51,612 nucleotides of DNA, taken from positions 1-51,612 of the IMG/VR virus record IMGVR_UViG_3300050821_001801; one strand, given 5' to 3'. The DNA comes from a virus. The position numbers and the translations under genes were made by a program. Shown here in pieces: positions 37,452-46,159 of this stretch. The notes under the pieces were generated by a model, which worked only from the letters and a program-made list of their open reading frames with translations, did no database searches and had not been told where the DNA came from. The stretch's first letter is position 1, and each line of letters starts with the position of its first letter.

Positions 37452-39536
37452 ATGGCAATTTTAACGGAAAATTTTTTAGCTAATACCGGGCAATTCACCG
37501 TTATAGGCTACAACGGATTTCCGGTTGGTAGCTTCGCAATCACGGGTGGCCAAGGCGAATTCACGACGGGGGCCGGCACACTGACGGCAGTAACCGCGTT
37601 GGAAAATCCTTGGACGATTTCATCCGCCAGTTTGTTTACTTCGGCGGTGCTCGGCTCCCCTACGTGGGCATATCCATTCCCCGGTTCCTTTTGCAACATC
37701 GGCACGGGTATTGGCAAAGACGTAAATAACCAATTGTTTTTGGAGTGCGGAACAAGTAGCAGCACCACCCACATTGCTTTAGATATCTTATTTTTGTTTG
37801 CTGGCACGCAACACAACCTAGCGTCTGTCGCTGTTACTACCGCAACATTGCCGGATCGAATCGGTTTTGGATTGAACGGCAACATTGCCACCGCGTGGCT
37901 TTCTTTCGGTGGCGTGTGGCAGTCAACCGCCATTGGCTCCGTGGATGTAAGCAGCATCTATGATTTCACTGCACCGGGCGCACTCACGGGTTGGTTAGTC
38001 GGAGCGCATCAAGACACCCAAGGCGCATCCGGGGCAACCACTCTTGCCTTGAGTCAATTGCAATACGTGGCGCCTTTCGTTGCGCCCACTACCGGCGCCA
38101 CCGTGCCCAACATAGTGGGGCTTTCGCAATCTGCCGCAAACGCGGCCTTGATTGCAGCCAATTTGGTTTCCGGCACCGTCACCACCGCAAATGACCCCGT
38201 GGTGCCTATCGGTGATGTAATTTCACAGAGTATTGCGGCAGGCACTTCCGAGGTTTTCGGAACCGCAGTTGCTTACGTTGTATCCCTTGGCCCCGTCATC
38301 GCGGCTGTGCCAGATGTGACCGGGCAAACTTTGCTTGACGCGATTTCCATAATTGTATCGGCGCAGTTCACCGTGGGCGCGGTCACTCTTGCGACGGACC
38401 CCACCATACCGTTGGGCAGCATCATTAGCCAATCGCCGGTTGGGGGTACCAATGAACCCATTGGCACCGCAGTTAACTTGGTGGAATCAGAGGGTCCAAC
38501 AACACTTGTAGTGCCCAACGTCGTTAATTTATCGGAGTCAATCGCAGCGGCAACCATTGAATCTGCGGGTTTGACTGTGGGCACCATATCTTTTGCCCCG
38601 GACGTTCTTACAATTCCGGGCAACATCAGCACCCAAAACCCCGCAGCGGGCACAAGCGCGGTTCCGGGGCAGCCGGTTAACTTGGTGATATCCACGGGGC
38701 GTGCGCCCGTTGTGGTGCCTTTCATTGTCGATACACTGCCCAATGACGCGAACACCGCAATTACCAACATCGGGTTGACGGTGGGGTCAATCAGTTTCCG
38801 CGAATCCTTTACGGTGCCGGCCGGGGAAATCCTCGCGCAGAATCCGCAAGGTGGCACGCCCGTAGGCTCGGGCACCATTGTGTCCTATACCATTTCGACG
38901 GGTCCGCCAATCGCGGCGCCGCTGTTCGATGTGATGACCACGGTTATTTCGCAATACGCGAACAGCCCCACGTTGTTGCAGTTGGTGCAAAGCTTCGCCG
39001 GCTATGTTGACCAAACCCAAAACTTTGCGAACTTCTACGCCTTCGTGTGGAACGTCGATACCGCGCAGGGCTTCGGCTTGGACATTTGGGGGGCTATCGT
39101 CAACGTGTCGCGCCTCTTACAAATTCCCTCGGGCGCGGTGTATGTCGGCTTCCAAGACGGGTCAAGTTCCGGCCCCGGCCCCGGTTGGGACGTGCAGCCC
39201 TTCGGCCAAATGGAAGGTGCCGCAGCGGGTGGCCAAGGCACGTGGTACAACGCTGCCACCGCGTCGCTGTCCTACTTGCTCGAAGACGAACCCTACCGCC
39301 AATTGATTCTCACCAAGGCGTTGGCCAACATCGTCAACACCACGGTGCCGGCATTCAACAAGCTGTTGCAAAATCTGTTCCCCGGCCGGGGCAACCCTTA
39401 CGTGATTACCTCGGGCGCCATGGCCATGGAATTCATTTTTGACTTCGATTTGACCCCCATAGAGTTGGCGATTTTGCAGCAATCCGGGGCAGTTCCGGTG
39501 CCGCCCGGAGTTTCGTTTACGATTTCCACCCCTTAA
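37452..39536 (+). CDS. Baseplate protein with lectin-like N-terminus, four PASTA repeats and DUF2612-like C-terminus
   Basis: A 694-residue protein. Residues ~1-212 look like a beta-sandwich (AT-richer DNA). From ~216 to ~490 four tandem PASTA-type repeats occur, each with Val-Pro-x-(Ile/Val/Phe)-Val/Asp...Ala, a Gly-Leu-x-Val-Gly-like strand, Gly-x-Ile-x-x-Gln-x-Pro-Ala-Gly-Thr and Gly-x-x-Val-x-x-x-(Val/Ile)-Ser-x-Gly. The last ~200 residues (Trp-Gly-Ala-Ile-Val-Asn-Val-Ser, Gln-Leu-Ile-Leu-Thr-Lys-Ala-Leu-Ala-Asn) resemble the DUF2612 baseplate component. PASTA domains bind cell-wall fragments in kinases and PBPs. Confidence 0.78.
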   Translation: MAILTENFLANTGQFTVIGYNGFPVGSFAITGGQGEFTTGAGTLTAVTALENPWTISSASLFTSAVLGSPTWAYPFPGSFCNIGTGIGKDVNNQLFLECGTSSSTTHIALDILFLFAGTQHNLASVAVTTATLPDRIGFGLNGNIATAWLSFGGVWQSTAIGSVDVSSIYDFTAPGALTGWLVGAHQDTQGASGATTLALSQLQYVAPFVAPTTGATVPNIVGLSQSAANAALIAANLVSGTVTTANDPVVPIGDVISQSIAAGTSEVFGTAVAYVVSLGPVIAAVPDVTGQTLLDAISIIVSAQFTVGAVTLATDPTIPLGSIISQSPVGGTNEPIGTAVNLVESEGPTTLVVPNVVNLSESIAAATIESAGLTVGTISFAPDVLTIPGNISTQNPAAGTSAVPGQPVNLVISTGRAPVVVPFIVDTLPNDANTAITNIGLTVGSISFRESFTVPAGEILAQNPQGGTPVGSGTIVSYTISTGPPIAAPLFDVMTTVISQYANSPTLLQLVQSFAGYVDQTQNFANFYAFVWNVDTAQGFGLDIWGAIVNVSRLLQIPSGAVYVGFQDGSSSGPGPGWDVQPFGQMEGAAAGGQGTWYNAATASLSYLLEDEPYRQLILTKALANIVNTTVPAFNKLLQNLFPGRGNPYVITSGAMAMEFIFDFDLTPIELAILQQSGAVPVPPGVSFTISTP

Positions 39537-39569
39537 GGTACACTGACCCCCTATTCTGAGGCCCGCTAC

Positions 39570-40790
39570 ATGTCACTGACTTTACCCACCCTGATTACGG
39601 AAGGCTTCGGCACGGGCGATGCGGGCAAAACAAACCCCATCCCCGTGGCGTCGCAAATTGGAATCAAAGACGGCGCTGCGTCATTTACGGACGGCTTCCC
39701 GCCCCTGACGCGTACCGCCTTGGGTGCTGGCGGCATCCCGCCTGACGGCGAAGACATGCAAGGCATTTTGTACATGATTACCGCGCTGCAAGCGTGGATG
39801 TGCTCGGGCCAACCCTTCCCATGGTCGAATGCGCAAAGCACTGCCATTGGCGGGTATGGCGTGGGCGCCACCGTCATCAACGCGGCCGGTGACGGCTATT
39901 GGCTCAACACTACGGCCAACAACACCACGAACCCGGACGCGGGCGGGGCCGGTTGGGTGCCAGCTTTCAACTATGGCGCTACCGCTGTGACCACCACTGG
40001 TGGCACGGTCACGTTGACCCTGACGCAGATTGCGAAGAATGTCATTTCCGTTGCCGGCGCCCTCACAAGCAACGCAACCTTGGTTTTCCCCGCGTCGATT
40101 GATGGCGATTGGATCGTGGCCAACAACACCACGGGCGCCTTTACTTTGGTTGGCAAAGTCGCGGGCGGTACCAACTCGGTGTCGATACCGCAGGCCGGCC
40201 CCAATGCGCCCACCATTGTGTACAGCAACGGCACGGACCTTTTGAACGCGAACGTATCCACGGCGGGCTTGGCCCCCATCGCGTCCCCGGCGCTTACTGG
40301 CGTGCCCACGGCACCCAATGCGCCGTCGAATTCCAACACCACACAGATTGCCACCACGGCTTTTTCGCAAGCCGCGATTGCCGCAGCAATAGCCGGCCTC
40401 GCCCCGCTGGCGTCGCCCACGCTGTCCGGCAGCCCCACGGCGCCGACTGCCGCCCCCGGCAGCAACAACGCCCTATTGGCCAATACGGCCTTTGTGCATG
40501 CCGCCCTTGCCGCTTTGACCAACAGCCAATCCCTTATCGGGAATGGATGGGCCAACCTTGCCGGTGGCCTACAGCTTCGGTGGGGCAGCGTCGCCCACAC
40601 TGTCGGCGGTGTGCAGGCGCATACCTTCGGCACCGCATTTTCCAACGCGTGCTTTGTCGTCATTCCGGTGGTGGCTTCGAGCACGGGCGTTGAATTCTTC
40701 ACCGTGGTTGCGGGTACCACCACGGCTTCGGGCTGGCAGCAATACAGCAACAACACCACCACGGTGAACTACATTGCAGTGGGGTTCTAG
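39570..40790 (+). CDS. Tail fibre protein
   Basis: A 406-residue fibre: N-terminal baseplate-binding part (Pro-Pro-Asp-Gly-Glu-Asp-Met-Gln-Gly, as in many fibre heads), beta-rich shaft, two repeats of Leu-Thr-Gly-x-Pro-Thr-Ala-Pro...Asn-Thr-x-x-Ile-Ala-Thr-Thr-Ala-Phe, and a gp53-like C-terminal receptor-binding tip beginning Leu-Gln-Leu-Arg-Trp-Gly near 335. TATTCT at 39552 may be a -10, but no -35 stands out. Confidence 0.85.
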   Translation: MSLTLPTLITEGFGTGDAGKTNPIPVASQIGIKDGAASFTDGFPPLTRTALGAGGIPPDGEDMQGILYMITALQAWMCSGQPFPWSNAQSTAIGGYGVGATVINAAGDGYWLNTTANNTTNPDAGGAGWVPAFNYGATAVTTTGGTVTLTLTQIAKNVISVAGALTSNATLVFPASIDGDWIVANNTTGAFTLVGKVAGGTNSVSIPQAGPNAPTIVYSNGTDLLNANVSTAGLAPIASPALTGVPTAPNAPSNSNTTQIATTAFSQAAIAAAIAGLAPLASPTLSGSPTAPTAAPGSNNALLANTAFVHAALAALTNSQSLIGNGWANLAGGLQLRWGSVAHTVGGVQAHTFGTAFSNACFVVIPVVASSTGVEFFTVVAGTTTASGWQQYSNNTTTVNYIAVGF

Positions 40791-40792
40791 CC

Positions 40793-41119
40793 ATGGAATC
40801 GGTACCCGTCAATTGGGTCAACTATATTTTTGGCGGATTGGTTGCAGCCCTCATGTGGGTTGTGCGCGGGTACGCCAGTGATGTGAAACACATCAAGGCA
40901 AATTATATGACACGCGAAGAAGTCACGGCGGCGATTGCCGCGCAGTCAAAGGCCACGGCGGAACTGTTCGCCAATCATCAAGCTTCAACGTCGGCAAGCT
41001 TTGCAGAAATTCGCACGTCTACCGACAATCGGCACGTTGAAAACACTGCCAACTTTCGCGAACTGCGCGTGCGGTTGGACAGCCTGAATGACACCATGTT
41101 GAAGGTAGCTTTGAAATGA
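40793..41119 (+). CDS. N-anchored coiled-coil protein, possible i-spanin or holin partner
   Basis: A 108-residue protein: one membrane helix (~9-26), then a long alpha/coiled region with heptad pattern. First gene of the lysis block, coupled to the endolysin by ATGA. The layout fits an inner-membrane spanin or a XhlA-like factor; I cannot choose. Confidence 0.6.
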   Translation: MESVPVNWVNYIFGGLVAALMWVVRGYASDVKHIKANYMTREEVTAAIAAQSKATAELFANHQASTSASFAEIRTSTDNRHVENTANFRELRVRLDSLNDTMLKVALK

Positions 41120-41493
41120 ACCCACCCGTTCCCGATCATGACCCGCGCACGCTGCACCAACGGCAAGTCTTGCATGTCCGCCTTACCTCGGAGTTGATCG
41201 CGTGGGCGGAAACCCAAGGCTACGCGCTGACGTGGGGCGAAACCTTCCGCACGCAGGCGCAGGCCAATGCCAACGCGGCCTCGGGCGCCGGCATCGCGCA
41301 CAGCTTGCACTTGCTGCGCCTCGCGGTTGACTTCCAGTTATTTGACGCAGCGGGCAACTACGTGTCCGACGCGGCAGCCTATAAGCCGCTCGCGGACTAT
41401 TGGTTGACCCTTGACCCCCTTTGTTGTGCGGGCTACTATTTCCATTCCGTGGACGCTGACCATTTCAGCATCACATATCAGGGCATCCAATGA
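41116..41493 (+). CDS. Endolysin, peptidase M15 (L-Ala-D-Glu peptidase)
   Basis: A 125-residue zinc peptidase. Ser-x-His65-x6-Asp72 and Asp115-His116 supply the zinc ligands of the VanY/M15 type (Gly-Glu-Thr-Phe-Arg-Thr near 41 is also typical). Length equals single-domain phage M15 lysins. No signal peptide, so release depends on a holin. Confidence 0.88.
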   Translation: MNPPVPDHDPRTLHQRQVLHVRLTSELIAWAETQGYALTWGETFRTQAQANANAASGAGIAHSLHLLRLAVDFQLFDAAGNYVSDAAAYKPLADYWLTLDPLCCAGYYFHSVDADHFSITYQGIQ

Positions 41494-41825
41494 ACACCAA
41501 AACCTTGGCACAAATCAACGGCGCCGCGCGCTCGGTCACCATTTGGGCAGCCGGCATATTGCTGGCAGCCGGCCAAGTTGTGCCCTACATCACCCCGGAA
41601 ACCCTCGCAAGCCTCGGGATTGAGCACGGCCCAACCGCCACTCGCATTTTGACCCTGTGCGGGCTTATAATGGCCGCTTGCCGCCTTATCACCAAGAAAT
41701 CCTTGGCCGACAAAGGGGGCTTGACCACGGTGTCAATTCCTTCAACCCCGGAGCAAACAGCCAATGCGATCATTCAAAAGCCTTCTGATTCTGCCCCTGT
41801 TAGCGGTAGCACTGACACTCACTAG
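41490..41825 (+). CDS. Holin-like membrane protein, two segments
   Basis: A 111-residue protein with two hydrophobic segments (~15-34 and ~53-66) and a polar C-terminal tail, coupled to the endolysin (ATGA). Position and topology suit a holin; its last ~20 codons overlap the lipoprotein gene. Confidence 0.7.
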   Translation: MNTKTLAQINGAARSVTIWAAGILLAAGQVVPYITPETLASLGIEHGPTATRILTLCGLIMAACRLITKKSLADKGGLTTVSIPSTPEQTANAIIQKPSDSAPVSGSTDTH

Positions 41826-42225
41826 CGGCTGCGCTGGTTTGGCGTCGCTTCTGTCACCGGCAGCGGCTCCCCTTGAACAAGCGGCCGTGGGCGCTGCGGT
41901 GTTCACTGCCGAAACTGCGAACCATGCGGACGCAGCCACGCAGGCAGCCCGTGCGAAAACCATCAACCAGATTGCTAAGGAAGTGCTGTCAATCGACACC
42001 GGCACCAACATGGCGTTGACCGATATCGAAGTGATTGTAAACAGCAAAATTGCGCAGTTGAATTTACCGGCAGCCGATTTGCTGGTAGCGCAGTTGCTTA
42101 CCGCATCACTTGGACAGGCCATTCAAGCACAGCTTGCCGTCACTACTAAGGGCGCCGTGTCGCCGCAGACGCAGGTTGCAGTGGCAGCGGTTTGCAATTG
42201 GATAATTGCAGACACTGGCGGGTAA
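41764..42225 (+). CDS. Outer-membrane lipoprotein, possible o-spanin
   Basis: A 153-residue protein with signal peptide (~1-21) and lipobox Leu-Thr-Ser-Gly-Cys (Cys 23). GGAG precedes ATG. It starts inside the holin gene, as spanin genes often nest. 150 residues is long for an o-spanin, so another lipoprotein role is possible. Confidence 0.65.
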   Translation: MRSFKSLLILPLLAVALTLTSGCAGLASLLSPAAAPLEQAAVGAAVFTAETANHADAATQAARAKTINQIAKEVLSIDTGTNMALTDIEVIVNSKIAQLNLPAADLLVAQLLTASLGQAIQAQLAVTTKGAVSPQTQVAVAAVCNWIIADTGG

Positions 42226-42684
42226 ATGTTCAAGAGCGATTTAATTCTAATCGCAAATCCGGGGCGCCCTGACTTTTGGTTCACGGGCGCCCCTCTCATT
42301 TGGGAAGACCCCACCGGCCTTACCATCACGGTGCCCGAGGGCTTCCGCACGGACATGGCGAGCATTCCCCGATTTCTCGAAGCGTTCCCCGACTTGGACA
42401 TAGACGGCCGCAGCCGGCGCCCCGGAGTGCTCCACGATTGGCTTTATGGTGCCGCCCGGTGGGTTGGGAAGCTGGTAGCGGATGGGGTGCTGTTTCAGGC
42501 TCTAATTGCCGAGGGCATGGATAAAAAAGGAGCCTTGGCAATCTACCAAGGGGTTCACCTATTCGGCGCATCCGCGTGGGCGGAAGATGGCACCGAATCC
42601 GTGGCAGGCATGTTCCGCACCCATGACCTTTATTTGGCGTGGCTCGGAACGCACCCGCAGTTGAACCCGACAAGCGCCGGCTAG
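42226..42684 (+). CDS. DUF1353 protein
   Basis: A 152-residue protein with the DUF1353 signature: Val-Pro-x-Gly-Phe-Arg-Thr-Asp-Met-Ala-Ser-Ile-Pro-Arg and Arg-Arg-Pro-Gly-Val-Leu-His-Asp-Trp-Leu-Tyr-Gly. Found at the end of many phage late operons; its role is not settled. Overlaps tail-to-tail by 4 bp with the DNA polymerase. Confidence 0.82.
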   Translation: MFKSDLILIANPGRPDFWFTGAPLIWEDPTGLTITVPEGFRTDMASIPRFLEAFPDLDIDGRSRRPGVLHDWLYGAARWVGKLVADGVLFQALIAEGMDKKGALAIYQGVHLFGASAWAEDGTESVAGMFRTHDLYLAWLGTHPQLNPTSAG

Positions 42685-44903
42685 GCTGCAAGCTTCATCA
42701 CGGCATCTTCCGCGTTTTCAAATTTGCCGTACCGAAACCCACGCCAACCACCGGCCGCTTTGATTGGCCAGTCGCGCGCCCACGGTTCAACGTCGCACAT
42801 GATGCGCTCGAATTCTTCGACGCTGCCCCAACCTATCGGCACTTCGCCGCAAATTTCGTCATGGGTGTGAAGCACAGGCCGGTAGCCGGCCTTTTCGAGC
42901 CGCACCAATGCGCCGGCCTGCAAGTCGCGCGCGACGGCCTGCACGACGTTTTCAAACAGCACACCGCCGTAGAGATACATCCGAATCCAACCCTTGGGGC
43001 CTTTCTTCGGGTTGGTGTTCTCGCCCATGTAGGACAGCGACAATTCCCACGGGCTTGCATGGTCGCGGGTGCTCGGCATCAAGCGCGGTTCGTGGTACGT
43101 GAGCATGCGCCCCGAGGGCAGCCGGCAATATAGGCAGTCCCCGTGCATCTGATAAGTGATTGCGCGGTAGCCAAAGGCTGTGCCGGGGTTGAGCACCGCT
43201 TGGATGGCGGCACCTTCAAGGCCATAGTATTGCTGATATTCGGCAACCCAATTGCCTTGGGGGTCACGGTTGAATTTGTTGCGCGTCTGTCCGCCCCACA
43301 TTTCAACAATCCATGGTGACTTTGCGCGCCACGCCAGGATGCCGGCTTTTATTTCGTCATCGGTCAAAAATTCATCGGCGCCAAAATTCTTCCATGCGGG
43401 TATCCAACCGCCGAACTGTGACCCGAGGGCGCCGGGCTTGCCGATGGTTTGCCGCGTCGGGTGATGCTTGCCGGTTTCGCGTTTGTGGCGCCGGTATTCT
43501 TCCATTGGGATGCCGGTCACCAATGATGCGGTAGCTTCATAAATCAGCGCATCGGTGCGGTAAACTTCCAACATCCATTCTTCGCCCGCGAGGCCAGCGG
43601 CCACAACGTTTTCTATGCCGGTGAAGTCGGAGCAAACGAAGTCGAAGCCGGGGGCCGCAGTGAACAGCGAGCGCAACACATCGCAGACGGTTTCCAGCGC
43701 GTCCCCGTATTCATACTCCAACAATTCGAGACTGCCGGCCTTGATGAAGGTTAGCGCGCGTTCAATGGCACCGATGTTGGGCAGCTTGCCCTTATATAAA
43801 TTCTGCGGCTGCGGGCCGTTGCCGGTCCACCGGCCGGTGTGGCTGGCGTAGTAGCTGTATAGGTCATGCAGCCGTTGCGCTGCGCTCGCGCACGCGGACA
43901 TTGCAAACAGCTTCTTGACGGATGCGGACCCAACCAATTGTCGAATTTCGAGCGCGCGGCGAACCTCGGGCGGCAGTGTGCCGGCCAAGAATTCGTCTAT
44001 GGATTCTTCTGTGGCCGACGCCATGTAAACGCCACGGGTGCCGGCCCAGGTCTTCAACGCTGGCAGCTTTGATGCCTCGGACACGGCGCCATTGGTGATG
44101 ACCCGCAATTCCGCGTTGTATTTCATGAAGGCTTGTTTGACTATCGCTATGCAGGCATCCACGCCCTCGCGGTCAATATGCAAGCCTCGGTTGTTGACGA
44201 TTTGGTCAACCTGCCATATTTCCAATTCAGCCGGTGACAAGTCGGGGATGCGCACGGACACTTGCGCTTCCGCCTTAATGTCCACACGATTGTACAGCTT
44301 GAACTTTTCATAGTCGGCCGGGTCATCACTTGGCAACAGACGCTTGCGCGGTATCTTCTTTGTAGGTTTGCGCGGCATCGTCCATTTGGTAATCATGCGC
44401 TTGCCGTCAGCCATCTTGCCTTCGGTGATTTGCAGCACATCGCCCACGGCGCCGAGGCTACCGGGTAACGCGTGGGCACGGGCCTTGGCCTGCGCGCATC
44501 GAAGGTTGCGGGGATTCAGCGCCGGCCATCCAAGTTTCGGCACGCAATGGTAGGTCCACACATCGTATTCAAACCCGACGCGGAACGCTTCGAGCAATCC
44601 GCCACGGTTGATGTGGTCGAATAAATCTTGGGGGTAGGGCATGCCCGGCAACCATTGCCGAGGGCCAAGGCCGTCTTTCAAATCATAGGCCAGCATGAGC
44701 AATTCAAAAGTGGGGTGCTCCACGTAGACGCGCGAGCCGGTGGCCTTTATGCCGCGCTTCTGTGCGCCGCAGCCGTCCGGGGCATCCCACTTTTGCAAAG
44801 CCTCATTCCAAACCAACCCGGCTTCGCTGTAGGTTTCAAAGTCAAAATCGGGAAGTACAGTTGCGGTGCCGGCGCCGGCCGCGTAGACGGTTCCGGCAAT
44901 CAT
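42681..44903 (-). CDS. DNA polymerase, family A
   Basis: A 740-residue replicative polymerase. 3'-5' exonuclease-like motif Asp-Phe-Glu at ~21-23 in the N-terminus. Polymerase motif A near 425 (Ser-Asp-Phe-Thr-Gly-Ile-Glu), motif B near 485 (Arg-Gln-Thr-Ile-Gly-Lys...Gly-Ser-Gln-Phe-Gly-Gly), motif C His-Asp-Glu near 690. Last gene of the leftward replication operon, directly after the 63-residue zinc protein (4-bp overlap). Confidence 0.93.
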   Translation of the reverse strand: MIAGTVYAAGAGTATVLPDFDFETYSEAGLVWNEALQKWDAPDGCGAQKRGIKATGSRVYVEHPTFELLMLAYDLKDGLGPRQWLPGMPYPQDLFDHINRGGLLEAFRVGFEYDVWTYHCVPKLGWPALNPRNLRCAQAKARAHALPGSLGAVGDVLQITEGKMADGKRMITKWTMPRKPTKKIPRKRLLPSDDPADYEKFKLYNRVDIKAEAQVSVRIPDLSPAELEIWQVDQIVNNRGLHIDREGVDACIAIVKQAFMKYNAELRVITNGAVSEASKLPALKTWAGTRGVYMASATEESIDEFLAGTLPPEVRRALEIRQLVGSASVKKLFAMSACASAAQRLHDLYSYYASHTGRWTGNGPQPQNLYKGKLPNIGAIERALTFIKAGSLELLEYEYGDALETVCDVLRSLFTAAPGFDFVCSDFTGIENVVAAGLAGEEWMLEVYRTDALIYEATASLVTGIPMEEYRRHKRETGKHHPTRQTIGKPGALGSQFGGWIPAWKNFGADEFLTDDEIKAGILAWRAKSPWIVEMWGGQTRNKFNRDPQGNWVAEYQQYYGLEGAAIQAVLNPGTAFGYRAITYQMHGDCLYCRLPSGRMLTYHEPRLMPSTRDHASPWELSLSYMGENTNPKKGPKGWIRMYLYGGVLFENVVQAVARDLQAGALVRLEKAGYRPVLHTHDEICGEVPIGWGSVEEFERIMCDVEPWARDWPIKAAGGWRGFRYGKFENAEDAVMKLAA

Positions 44904-45091
44904 TCTGTGAGCACTTGCCGTTCGCGTTCCGCTTGTACGTCAACGGTGCGGCCATCGCAGCGGGGGCAATGGAAGTGCGCCCCGCCCGGTGGGATTGCTT
45001 CGACAGTTTCAAGCCACATGTGAGTGCAGACGGTGCAACGCAGGGACAAATCCCAAACCACTTTGCTGTGCATCTGTGGCATGGGGCACAT
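44900..45091 (-). CDS. Zinc-ribbon small protein, 63 aa
   Basis: Cys-x2-Cys (~19-22) and Cys-x2-Cys (~42-45) form a four-cysteine ribbon. It begins 1 bp after the previous stop, and its stop overlaps the polymerase start. Possibly a replication accessory factor. Confidence 0.7.
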   Translation of the reverse strand: MCPMPQMHSKVVWDLSLRCTVCTHMWLETVEAIPPGGAHFHCPRCDGRTVDVQAERERQVLTE

Positions 45092-45092
45092 T

Positions 45093-45236
45093 TTACTTGC
45101 GGTTCTTCCGCCTACTTAGTTTAGCAGCTTTATTCCGCGCTCGCTGCCGGGCCTTGTTTTGATCGAACCAAGGGGCGTTGCCGCCCCCCGGTTTGACTTG
45201 GCCGCGTGCCGTGTTGCTGCGCGCGTTGCCGCCCAT
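45093..45236 (-). CDS. Very basic mini-protein, 47 aa
   Basis: ATG 45236 shares its A with the SSB stop (TAATG). Nearly all of the second half is Arg/Lys/Asn. Suggests nucleic-acid or SSB-tail binding. The longer antisense reading of the SSB gene in this frame is a shadow. Confidence 0.6.
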   Translation of the reverse strand: MGGNARSNTARGQVKPGGGNAPWFDQNKARQRARNKAAKLSRRKNRK

Positions 45237-46159
45237 TACGCGATGTGCCCGGCCGCTCGGGCCGTGGCTTCGGTCCAACCGGCTGCCACCAAGGCTTCCC
45301 ATGTGACGCCCGGAAGCTTCACGGTGGGGCCTACGGGCGCCGCTGGCGGCAGGAGAGCCGCAGGCGGGGCAATCATGGCCGGTTGAGGGACAACCGCCAC
45401 AGGGGCCGGTGCGGCTGCCGCAGGGGCAGGCACAGCGGGACCGGGCGCCGGGATGCCGGGCACAGGGGCCGCAACACCCGGAAGGGGCGCAGCGGGCGCG
45501 GGAGCCGGCGCAGGGGCCGACATTCCGCCCACGGGGGTGGCAGACATGCCGGTAGGCGCTGCACCGCCCCAAGCCACCGCTGCCGCGTCCGGGCCTACGT
45601 GGATTTCGGGGCCGAACCCTTGGAACGCAACCAACGAATGATTGAGATAAATTCCGGGGTTCATGTCGCTGCGGTTGCTGTCCGCCGTGGCCTGCACTTG
45701 GACGTAGTAACCCAACTTCACATAGTCGGGGGTGTCCAACACTTGCGTGCCGTTGCTGTTGTAGATGCGGGGCGGGAAACCGGAAGACAGGTTGACAATC
45801 CAACAACCCTTGAAGCCTTCACGGTCGCAATTCTTCTTGCCCTTCTTGTTCGGTATTTGGCTGTCGCCGTCTTCAACTTTCCACGCGAACGTCGGGGCCT
45901 TGGCTTGACCGGCCGGCCAACTCGAATGACCCAACGCCCAAAGCTTGGCGCCCCACTCGGTTTGCGCCCAATGGGTGTGGCCGGGCAACTTTTCGATGGC
46001 ACCGGAAAAGAAATACTTGACGGTGGGCTTGCCCTGATTCGGGCCTGACTTCACAACCAACGGTTTGCCGTCGCCGTCTTTGTCCTGCGCTTTGTACAAG
46101 CTGCCTTGCACAACCCGCATGACGGGTAAAAGAATGTCTATCTTCGTGGTGTTGCTCAT
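45236..46159 (-). CDS. Single-stranded DNA-binding protein (DUF2815-like)
   Basis: A 307-residue protein. Residues ~1-185: OB-fold DUF2815 type (Lys-Tyr-Phe-Phe-Ser-Gly-Ala-Ile, Gly-x-Trp-Ile-Val-Asn-Leu-Ser, Val-Lys-Leu-Gly-Tyr-Tyr-Val-Gln-Val). Then ~80 residues of Ala/Pro linker and a C-terminal Leu-Pro-Gly-Val-Thr-Trp-Glu-Ala-Leu...Gly-Trp-Thr motif. Coats ssDNA in replication. Coupled to the exonuclease by ATGA. Confidence 0.85.
   Translation of the reverse strand: MSNTTKIDILLPVMRVVQGSLYKAQDKDGDGKPLVVKSGPNQGKPTVKYFFSGAIEKLPGHTHWAQTEWGAKLWALGHSSWPAGQAKAPTFAWKVEDGDSQIPNKKGKKNCDREGFKGCWIVNLSSGFPPRIYNSNGTQVLDTPDYVKLGYYVQVQATADSNRSDMNPGIYLNHSLVAFQGFGPEIHVGPDAAAVAWGGAAPTGMSATPVGGMSAPAPAPAPAAPLPGVAAPVPGIPAPGPAVPAPAAAAPAPVAVVPQPAMIAPPAALLPPAAPVGPTVKLPGVTWEALVAAGWTEATARAAGHIA

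Noticed and set aside
45093-45806. 237-residue frame overlapping the SSB gene
   Set aside because: Only its last 47 codons (from 45236) lie outside the SSB gene and are coupled to it; the rest is a low-complexity shadow of the Ala/Pro linker.
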